Shown here: in pieces, positions 1 to 5,513 of the stretch
How the letters are laid out: each line of letters begins with the position of its first letter
Numbering within the stretch: position 1 is the stretch's first letter
Assembly (NCBI GenBank): GCA_023447335.1
Contig: JAEXOD010000055.1
Coordinates: 1-15,686 of the forward strand
DNA: 15,686 nucleotides
Direction: 5' to 3'
DNA from: Bacteroidota bacterium
Lineage (GTDB): Bacteria; Bacteroidota; Ignavibacteria; Ignavibacteriales; Melioribacteraceae
Translations under genes and position numbers: made by a program
Notes under the pieces: model-generated
Database searches by the model: none
The model's input: the letters and a program-made list of their open reading frames with translations, nothing else
Told to the model about the DNA's origin: nothing

Positions 1-757
1 GTGTTGTCCATCCGCTGTTATCATAATACCAAGCTACCGCATTAATATCGTTACTACCGGCAAAGGTATAATCTAAACTTTGGTTTCCACCACGTGCGGC
101 ATACTCCCATTCTGCTTCGGTTGGCAATCTATAGCTTTTTCCCGTTAATTGGTTTAGCTTTGTTATAAATTGCTGTACACTATTCCAGCTAACTCGCTCT
201 ACCGGGCGGTTATCATCCCCCGTAAAATAGCTTGGGTTTGTTCCCATTACAGCTTTCCATAACTTTTGTGTTATTTCGTATTTCATTATCTTAAAAGTGC
301 TTAATGTTACACTATGAACGGGTCGTTCATTGCTATTTCCGGTTTTGCTTCCCATCATAAATGTGCCACATTGTACGGTTACCATTTCTATACTTTCATA
401 AGGTTCAAGGTATTGGTCATCGGCATTAATACGTATTCTTACTGTGGGACAATAAAAATTTGGGTGTTCGTTTCCTGCATACCATATTATACTTTTATTT
501 GCACCGCTTGTTATACCCGTACCTATTGCACCGCTTATTTGGGTTATACTTAAACCCCAAGTAGCTCCTCCATCTGACGAGGCATCTACGGTAATTGTTA
601 ATGGGTTTCCGTCAGCGTCATAAACATCATAAGTAATATCTACTATTTTACTTCCGTCATTCCTCATTGCAAAATTAACATTTGATACTTTCGGCACACT
701 GTTTTGTGCCATTATATTAATACCAACTAAAAATAATAGTGTAAATATTTTTTCCAT
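1..757 (-). CDS. Secreted formylglycine-generating-enzyme (SUMF1/FGE-sulfatase) domain protein, C-terminus cut by window edge
   Basis: Reverse-strand frame opening with ATG at 757-755 and running open to the left edge (252 codons seen, no stop). Residues 1-17 form a signal peptide with probable cleavage after IMA before QNS, so the product is exported. Residues 20-115 are a beta-rich segment with a DADGNPLTITV stretch and an SSDGGATW motif, as found fused in front of FGE domains in Ignavibacteria-like genomes (family recollection). From about residue 121 an FGE-sulfatase domain starts (GTFMMGS, NERPVH, KYEITQKLW, RPVERVSW, RLPTEAEWEYAARGG at 210-224). True formylglycine-generating enzymes keep their catalytic cysteines near the C-terminus, which lies outside the window, so activity cannot be judged; many secreted homologues are non-enzymatic or modify other substrates. 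A weak TGAGA purine run precedes the ATG. The start is supported by the signal peptide directly behind it. Confidence 0.88.
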   Translation of the reverse strand, partial: MEKIFTLLFLVGINIMAQNSVPKVSNVNFAMRNDGSKIVDITYDVYDADGNPLTITVDASSDGGATWGLSITQISGAIGTGITSGANKSIIWYAGNEHPNFYCPTVRIRINADDQYLEPYESIEMVTVQCGTFMMGSKTGNSNERPVHSVTLSTFKIMKYEITQKLWKAVMGTNPSYFTGDDNRPVERVSWNSVQQFITKLNQLTGKSYRLPTEAEWEYAARGGNQSLDYTFAGSNDINAVAWYYDNSGWTT

Positions 758-831
758 ATTAATCTCAGTCTAAACTATTTTTATATAATCTTTCATCATT
801 TACTGTTTAATACAAAAAAATCGTTTAAAGT

Positions 832-1035
832 TTAAAAAACATTGCTAATATAAATCTCTTTTTCACGGTTTTGAATTATTTTAATTAATTTACTATCTTC
901 AATAATTTCAAGCATGTTGCTATATACTTTATAATCAAACAAAACACTTTTATGTTTTCCGTTTTTGCCAAAATAAATCTTTTCATTTGTCTTACATATT
1001 TCTATAATAGACCCTAATATTTTAGATGTAAAATA
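832..1035 (-). pseudogene. Remnant of a Phd/YefM-type antitoxin
   Basis: An open reverse-strand frame of 67 residues ends in TAA at 834-832. It begins straight after an in-frame TAA (1038-1036) and has no ATG, GTG or TTG start. The core reads GSIIEICKTNEKIYFGKNGK followed by HKSVLFDYKVYSNMLEIIE. This matches the pattern of Phd/YefM antitoxins: a helix, then E-[KP]-[IL]-x-[IF], a K/R-N-G-K turn, then S-V-L-[FL]-[DS]-x-x-x-[YV]. The N-terminal DNA-binding residues that normally precede this core are missing, and no toxin gene (RelE, YoeB, Doc or PIN) is seen beside it. I read it as a decayed, 5'-truncated antitoxin gene in a repeat-rich interval. It could instead be a functional gene with an unusual ATT or ATA start, which is less likely. 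Confidence 0.5.
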
Positions 1036-1064
1036 TTAATTTTGCACCTAAAAACCAAAATTTG

Positions 1065-1116
1065 GACGTTAGACTCCAAACTTTAGTTGGTAGATGTTAG
1101 ACAATAGATTTTAGTT
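1065..1116. repeat. Diverged TTAGAC/TAGATTTT simple repeat cluster
   Basis: Short, imperfect copies of a TTAGAC or TAGAT-TTTAG unit lie in tandem here and resemble the denser array at 1341-1394. Small inverted pairs overlap it (TTTGGA at 1061-1066 with TCCAAA at 1075-1080). No coding frame is supported. It is probably slipped-strand, low-complexity intergenic sequence. Confidence 0.4.
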
Positions 1117-1219
1117 GTTTTGGTGTAAATATTATTTAAAGCATTGTTTACGGGTCTTCGTCTTTAATGTTCTTTTTAGGGGTTTATAAAACAATAAAAA
1201 TTTATTTTCAGGACTATAC

Positions 1220-1334
1220 AATATTAATTTCACTATAATGGCTTCACGAGGTTAAAACCCCGTGCTATTGAAATATCATAGCATAGCATTCAATTACCAC
1301 TATTTTCAAATAGTGGCTAGGGGGAATTAATATT
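1220..1334. repeat. Palindromic intergenic element bounded by 10-bp perfect inverted repeats
   Basis: AATATTAATT at 1220-1229 is the exact reverse complement of AATTAATATT at 1325-1334. The interior holds a second hairpin, CCACTATTT (1297-1305) with AAATAGTGG (1308-1316), and a partial hairpin around the AGGTTAAAACCCCGTGCTAT segment near 1249-1267. The 115-bp unit could therefore fold as a cruciform with internal stems. No frame is coded. This is the form of a REP/MITE-like mobile repeat or structured RNA element. Multiple genomic copies would be needed to prove it. Confidence 0.5.
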
Positions 1335-1340
1335 AGAATA

Positions 1341-1394
1341 TAGACTTCAGATTTTAGACTTTAGATAGTAGATTTTAGATTTTAGACTTTAGAC
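1341..1394. repeat. Tandem TTTAGAYT simple-sequence repeat
   Basis: About seven imperfect copies of a 7-8 base unit (TTTAGATT or TTTAGACTT) follow one another. The copies differ by C/T changes and small insertions. The sequence is non-coding, of slippage-prone microsatellite type, and a weaker cluster of the same motif lies at 1065-1116. It has no spacer structure and is not a CRISPR array. Confidence 0.6.
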
Positions 1395-1417
1395 AAATAA
1401 AGTACTTTTACCCCTTT

Positions 1418-1446
1418 CCCGTTTTTGGGATAAGGCACCGTTCCAC
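1418..1446. repeat. Direct repeat copy A (CCCGTTTTTGGGATAAGGCACCGTTCCAC)
   Basis: This 29-base copy recurs at 1667-1693 with a 2-base shorter T run (CCCGTTTGGG instead of CCCGTTTTTGGG); otherwise the two are identical. The CCC/GGG ends of the first half can form a tiny hairpin. The two copies flank about 220 bp that contain a nested inverted-repeat element. Confidence 0.7.
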
Positions 1447-1462
1447 CGTTCCAAATATTATT

Positions 1463-1564
1463 GTAACACCAAACAAAACGAAATAGTCCTAAAGGTGGCG
1501 ACATTTGTCTTCATTAAAATGTCACCCCTCCGGGACTAAAATACCTTTATTATTACAGTGTTAC
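1463..1564. repeat. Nested imperfect hairpin, REP/RAYT-like intergenic element
   Basis: The outer arms are GTAACAC (1463-1469) and GTGTTAC (1558-1564). Inside, 1484-1506 (TAGTCC...GGTGGCGACATTT) pairs imperfectly with 1517-1538 (AAATGTCACCCCTCCGGGACTA), leaving a loop of about 10 bases. This is the most GC-rich patch in an AT-rich gap. Hairpins with a GTC-CCCTCCGGG-type arm resemble dispersed palindromes that I recall from Bacteroidota-like genomes. No RAYT transposase gene is nearby. A transcription terminator is less likely because no clear U-tract follows on either strand. Confidence 0.45.
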
Positions 1565-1666
1565 GAAAATTCCGCCTCTACAAGGCTAAATTCGGAGTTT
1601 TGTTGAATAACACCTAAAATTACAAAATAATACTTTATACAAAAAATAAACAGCAATAAAAATCTT

Positions 1667-1693
1667 CCCGTTTGGGATAAGGCACCGTTCCAC
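1667..1693. repeat. Direct repeat copy B (CCCGTTTGGGATAAGGCACCGTTCCAC)
   Basis: This is the second copy of the repeat at 1418-1446, in the same orientation and 249 bp further on. It differs only by two missing T bases. It is followed by short ACTATTTCACTTT-like simple repeats up to the end of the chemoreceptor gene at 1737. Confidence 0.7.
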
Positions 1694-1736
1694 TTTATAA
1701 CTATTTCACTTTATCACTATTTACTTTTCCACTTTT

Positions 1737-3647
1737 TCACCTTTTAATAATTTTTCTACCCAAACTATTATTAAGTTTAAATTGGCTAACTAAATTTTGC
1801 AAGTCGTTTGTAAGTCTGTTTAAATCTTCGGCTGCACGAGCAATTTGTTGAATACCGGTAGCAGATTCGTTGGTAACATTGTTAATAGCTTCAATATTCT
1901 TACCGATTTCTTCAGCAGCGCTTGCCTGCTCTTCACTTGCGGCAGCAACCTGAATAACAATATCAGAAACTTTTTTTGCACCTTCAACAATCTTTTTAAG
2001 CACGTCACCGGCTTTATTAGCTTTTTCTTTTCCTTTTTCAACTTCCGATGTACCTTCTTTAATAGATGATACAGCTTCGGAAGTATCTTTTTGAATTGCT
2101 TTAATCATTGCGGCAATTTCTTTTGTAGCATTGGTAGTACGTTCGGCAAGTTTTCTAACTTCATCTGCAACCACCGCAAAACCACGCCCTTGTTCACCCG
2201 CTCTTGCTGCTTCAATTGCAGCGTTTAATGCAAGTAAATTTGTTTGGTCTGCAATATCATTAATTACTTGAACTATTTCGCCTATTTTATCACTGTTTTG
2301 TCCCAAAGTTAATACAGTATCAGCAGATTTTTGCACAACTTGCGAAATTCTATTCATACCGTCAATTGTTTCGCTAACTGCTTTTCCCCCTTCCATAGCA
2401 TTATCCCCCGAAGCTTTTGAAGCTTCTGCAGCAACAGAAGTATTTTTGGTTGTCTCTAAAATTGTTCTTGTCATTTCTTCCACGGCACTTGCAACTTCGC
2501 TTGTTTGTGCACTTTGCTCCTGAGCACCTGCCGCCATTTGTTCGGTAGAGGAGGAAATTTCAGCCGAAGCACTTGCAGTTGCGCTTACGGCTTCGTTCAC
2601 TTTAATTAACATCGTTCCGATATTATTTACTGCTCTGTTAAATCCGCTAAATAACTTACCAATTTCATCATCCTTTGAAATATCAAGTTGAACGGTTAAA
2701 TCACCGTCAGAAAAAGCATCCATTTTAGTAAGTAGTTTATCAACGCTATCGGCTAAATATTTCTGTTGGTCTAAAGCGGCAATCTTGGCAAGTTCGGCTT
2801 CCTTTGCGGCATACTGTGCAGCTTCCCCTTTTTGTTTTACTTCTTCTAAAGCAATGTTAATATCTTTAACCATACTGTTAAACGAATCGGTTAATTCGCC
2901 TACTTCATCTTCGGTAATTTTAGTTACTACAATATTTGTGTTACCAGTAGATATTTTTTGTGCGGCATCATGTAAATTTTTGATTGGTGTAGTAATTTTT
3001 TTCGAAAATAAAAACCCAATAATAAAAGCAATAAATAAACCTATAACAATTGCTTGTAAAATACTTGATTTCAAATCAGAAATTTGTTCTTCAACATCAT
3101 CAATGTATAATCCGGTACCTAAAAAGCAGTTCCAAGGTCTAAATGCTTTTATATATGAAAGTTTTGGCAAAGGAATATCTGTTCCCAATTTGGGGTAATA
3201 ATAAGTTACATATCCTTCACCGGTACTTTTGGAAAGATCAATCATTTCTTTAACAAATAAGTTACCAAGTTTATCTACCAAACCGGCTCTATTTTCACCT
3301 CTTTTCTCAGGTGCGCTCCCTAAAGCCATTGTGATACCGTCAAAATCATACATAAAATAATATTCTTTATTATCGTTGCCATACCTTAATGTATTTATTT
3401 CTTCAATAGCTTTATCTTGTGCTTCGGTTATTGTTAATTCACCTTTTGTTACTTTTTGGTTATAAAAATCTAAAATGCTATAAGCAGTTAAAAGGGCACT
3501 TTTTAATTCAATTCTACGGCTTTCATAATGATTATCTTCAATTTGAGGCAGAATGAAAAAATAAAATATCAATATTAAAGGTAGTAATGTTAAAACAATT
3601 AAGAGCGATATTTTACCGATAAGTCTTTTCTTAAAAAAGTCAAACAT
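1737..3647 (-). CDS. Methyl-accepting chemotaxis protein with periplasmic sCache_2-like sensor domain
   Basis: A 636-residue inner-membrane chemoreceptor that would signal through CheA/CheW. TM1 spans about 12-33 and TM2 about 197-215. Between them lies a periplasmic sCache_2-like domain (35-190) with the usual AQDKAIEEINTLRYG, YYFMYDFDG, KLSYIKAF and LGTGLYIDDVE landmarks. A HAMP domain follows (215-268), then a second HAMP-like unit (about 300-345, GDLTVQLDISKDDEIGKLF). The methyl-accepting signalling domain runs from about 365 to 620, with the conserved hairpin tip near 455-495 (DQTNLLALNAAIEAARAGEQGRGFA region). It lacks a C-terminal CheR-binding pentapeptide and ends in GRKIIKR. A strong AAGGAGA Shine-Dalgarno site lies ahead of the ATG. 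The gene follows the barrel protein by only 15 bases, so the two are probably co-transcribed. The ligand is unknown; sCache_2 domains often bind small organic acids. Confidence 0.95.
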   Translation of the reverse strand: MFDFFKKRLIGKISLLIVLTLLPLILIFYFFILPQIEDNHYESRRIELKSALLTAYSILDFYNQKVTKGELTITEAQDKAIEEINTLRYGNDNKEYYFMYDFDGITMALGSAPEKRGENRAGLVDKLGNLFVKEMIDLSKSTGEGYVTYYYPKLGTDIPLPKLSYIKAFRPWNCFLGTGLYIDDVEEQISDLKSSILQAIVIGLFIAFIIGFLFSKKITTPIKNLHDAAQKISTGNTNIVVTKITEDEVGELTDSFNSMVKDINIALEEVKQKGEAAQYAAKEAELAKIAALDQQKYLADSVDKLLTKMDAFSDGDLTVQLDISKDDEIGKLFSGFNRAVNNIGTMLIKVNEAVSATASASAEISSSTEQMAAGAQEQSAQTSEVASAVEEMTRTILETTKNTSVAAEASKASGDNAMEGGKAVSETIDGMNRISQVVQKSADTVLTLGQNSDKIGEIVQVINDIADQTNLLALNAAIEAARAGEQGRGFAVVADEVRKLAERTTNATKEIAAMIKAIQKDTSEAVSSIKEGTSEVEKGKEKANKAGDVLKKIVEGAKKVSDIVIQVAAASEEQASAAEEIGKNIEAINNVTNESATGIQQIARAAEDLNRLTNDLQNLVSQFKLNNSLGRKIIKR

Positions 3648-3662
3648 ACAAAATCTCCTTAT

Positions 3663-4892
3663 TTAGTAATTTAAGAAATAATACGCAGCAAACATTATTC
3701 TATTGTTTGCAACATTTGTTAAATCAGTTACTTTTCCGTTTTTATCATTTTTACCGTAACCTGCTTTAGTATATTCGTATTCAATAGCGAATTTTACGTT
3801 TCCTTCTTTATAACTAACCCTCGGCGAAATTCTTAATAAATTATCAATATCATAACCACGTGCATAATAATCCCCTTTAATTTCGTCTGCGGATCCTAAA
3901 TTTTTAGTATTACCAATAAATAAACCGACTTGAAAATCCTTACCGTAATACATATCAATCCAATAGGTAAAATATCTTAAAGGGGTAAATTCTTTAATTT
4001 TTGTGACAGGATCTTCAGATTTAACCGCATACCCTCCCATCATAACATAATTTGTTAAATTACTGCCGTAAACAGTTTCACCTTTTAACACAAATTTATC
4101 AAACACTAATTTTGCATGAAATAATCCTGCAAAACTATTTACTCTATTTGTAGATTTGAAATTAGCAGAAGAAACCGGTTCAGGCATAAGCAATAAATAT
4201 TCACCTGCGATACCTACTAAGTGATTTCCTATATTTGTTTGTAAGGCAAAACCTAATTGCGGAATTTTTGAATTTCTTAAATATTCTCCGCTTGTTCCTT
4301 TAGGTCCCGTACTTGTAAAATCTCTTTCTGTGCAAGCAGCAAATACTGCTTTTATTTCTTTTGTTTGGTATGTTAATCTAACTTGCGGGTTACGTGCAAA
4401 AGGTTGGAAAGGGGCACCCCCATTTGCTCCCACAACATCAGGAAAATTTTCAACAATAAACAACGGATTCCAATAATGACCCATTAATAACGACCATTCT
4501 CCCCAATTTAGATCTACATAAGCATGCCTAATTCTTAATCCGTTAACGTCGGTTTCGCTATTTCCCATAAATTCGGTTTCCAAAAAACCTGTTGATTTAG
4601 CTCCTAAAAATTTACCCCCGCTAACTTTCATATTTACCCTGGTCATAATTGAAGTAGTCTGTAAATTGCTAACGGCATTAATATCTTCTCCGTTTTTAAT
4701 TACTTCAGGTTTTGGATATACCATAAAATGATTTTCACGTAATGCAATATTTTGTCTACTATCATAAATAATAGAGTAGTTTACGTATCCGCCAAATTTT
4801 AAAGAGAACTCATCTTTTTCCTGTCCTCTAATACAGTTACCCATTCCCATAACAAAAACCAAAACAAAAAACAGTAGTAATGCTTTTCTCAT
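3663..4892 (-). CDS. Outer-membrane beta-barrel (porin-like) protein
   Basis: A 409-residue exported protein. An N-terminal hydrophobic leader (about residues 4-19) precedes a GQEKDEFSLKFGGYVNYS segment. The rest is rich in alternating aromatic and polar strands (RHAYVDLNWGEWSLLMGHYW, FTPLRYFTYWIDMYYG, YKEGNVKFAIEYEY) and ends with the aromatic AAYYFLNY strand typical of outer-membrane barrels. I do not recognise a specific family; it resembles the DcaP-like or generic porin-type proteins of Bacteroidota-like bacteria. AGGGGA lies 6 bases ahead of the ATG as a good ribosome site. It is the first gene of a probable operon with the chemoreceptor and is transcribed divergently from the MarR/octaheme cytochrome operon. 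It may therefore carry substrate or redox-acceptor traffic across the outer membrane, which is inference. A cysteine at residue 20 is not in a convincing lipobox. Confidence 0.8.
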   Translation of the reverse strand: MRKALLLFFVLVFVMGMGNCIRGQEKDEFSLKFGGYVNYSIIYDSRQNIALRENHFMVYPKPEVIKNGEDINAVSNLQTTSIMTRVNMKVSGGKFLGAKSTGFLETEFMGNSETDVNGLRIRHAYVDLNWGEWSLLMGHYWNPLFIVENFPDVVGANGGAPFQPFARNPQVRLTYQTKEIKAVFAACTERDFTSTGPKGTSGEYLRNSKIPQLGFALQTNIGNHLVGIAGEYLLLMPEPVSSANFKSTNRVNSFAGLFHAKLVFDKFVLKGETVYGSNLTNYVMMGGYAVKSEDPVTKIKEFTPLRYFTYWIDMYYGKDFQVGLFIGNTKNLGSADEIKGDYYARGYDIDNLLRISPRVSYKEGNVKFAIEYEYTKAGYGKNDKNGKVTDLTNVANNRIMFAAYYFLNY

Positions 4893-4937
4893 TATTTTCC
4901 CCTAAGTTTAATTGTTATTTACAATTTAATAAAAAAA

Positions 4938-4973
4938 AAGATAAAAAAAAGATAATATTTTCTTTTTTATCTT
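4938..4973. promoter_or_regulatory. Inverted repeat in the divergent promoter region, candidate MarR operator
   Basis: AAGATAAAAAA (4938-4948) and TTTTTTATCTT (4963-4973) are perfect 11-base inverted arms around a 14-base AT-rich centre. The site lies between the divergent starts at 4892 (barrel protein) and 5030 (MarR regulator). MarR proteins commonly bind such palindromes next to their own genes, so autoregulation plus control of the divergent unit is plausible. The sequence is very AT-rich, so chance symmetry is a real alternative. Confidence 0.4.
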
Positions 4974-5029
4974 GATAATAATATCTTTATATATTATTTT
5001 AGACCCTAAAAGAATTTTTAGTTTATAAA

Positions 5030-5476
5030 ATGAAAACAAAAGTAGAAGAATTATCACAATTAATTTGTCATCTAACTAGAAGATGTAGTTTAAAGGAAGA
5101 CTATTTTGCGGCATCCTTTAATTTATCGCCAACTGAAGTACGTTTACTTAGGTTGTTTAATTATTCAAACACATATACGGTAAAAGAACTTAAAGATAAA
5201 TTACAATTAACTTCAGGTAGGATTACTCATATTATCAGCTCATTAGAAAACAAGAAGTTAATAGTAAGAACTCAAGACTCGGAAGACAAAAGGAATGTAT
5301 CCGTTTCTTTATTACCCAAATCAGAGCCCCTAATTAATAATTTACAAAAAAGTTATAATGATTTGCATCAAAACATTTTACAAAACATACCCGAAGAAGA
5401 AATAGATAAAATATCGGATGCAATTTCAATCCTTGTCAACGTGTTTGATAAATGGGTTGACGAAAAAAACTTTTAG
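5030..5476 (+). CDS. MarR-family transcriptional regulator with two N-terminal cysteines
   Basis: A 148-residue winged-helix regulator of usual MarR length. The recognition helix is about residues 60-76 (LTSGRITHIISSLENKKLI), followed by the wing (80-93) with the conserved D-x-R pattern (SEDKRNV), then C-terminal dimerisation helices. Cys13 and Cys19 are the only cysteines and both fall in the first helix, the region where OhrR-type MarR proteins keep their reactive thiol (known for that family). This suggests control by oxidants or reactive sulfur species, which is inference. It is the first gene of a plus-strand unit, 37 bases ahead of the octaheme cytochrome gene. No good Shine-Dalgarno site precedes its ATG, unlike the genes downstream. 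Likely targets are its own operon and the divergent barrel/chemoreceptor genes. Confidence 0.92.
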   Translation: MKTKVEELSQLICHLTRRCSLKEDYFAASFNLSPTEVRLLRLFNYSNTYTVKELKDKLQLTSGRITHIISSLENKKLIVRTQDSEDKRNVSVSLLPKSEPLINNLQKSYNDLHQNILQNIPEEEIDKISDAISILVNVFDKWVDEKNF

Positions 5477-5513
5477 ACTATAAAACAATATTTCAAACAA
5501 TAAATAAATAGAT

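Noticed and set aside
314..553. Plus-strand 79-codon open frame
   Set aside because: It is the opposite-strand shadow of the FGE-like protein gene; its translation is threonine/tyrosine/isoleucine-rich with no ribosome site and no family pattern.
1140..1200. Reverse-strand fragment PKKNIKDEDP before a stop
   Set aside because: Only ten codons after an upstream stop; too short to support a gene, though it may be a scrap of a lost one.
1341..1394. Possible CRISPR array
   Set aside because: The units are 7-8 bases long and contiguous, with no spacers of regular size and no cas genes, so this is a simple repeat.
1845..2069. Plus-strand frame inside the chemoreceptor gene
   Set aside because: Antisense to the signalling domain; phenylalanine/asparagine-rich low-complexity translation without independent support. 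The same applies to the frames at 2785-3198, 10732-10941, 12236-12478 and 14561-14815.
4833..4892. Lipoprotein signal on the barrel protein (Cys20)
   Set aside because: The residues before the cysteine (GMGN) do not fit a normal lipobox, and the protein looks like a beta barrel, so ordinary signal peptidase cleavage is more likely.
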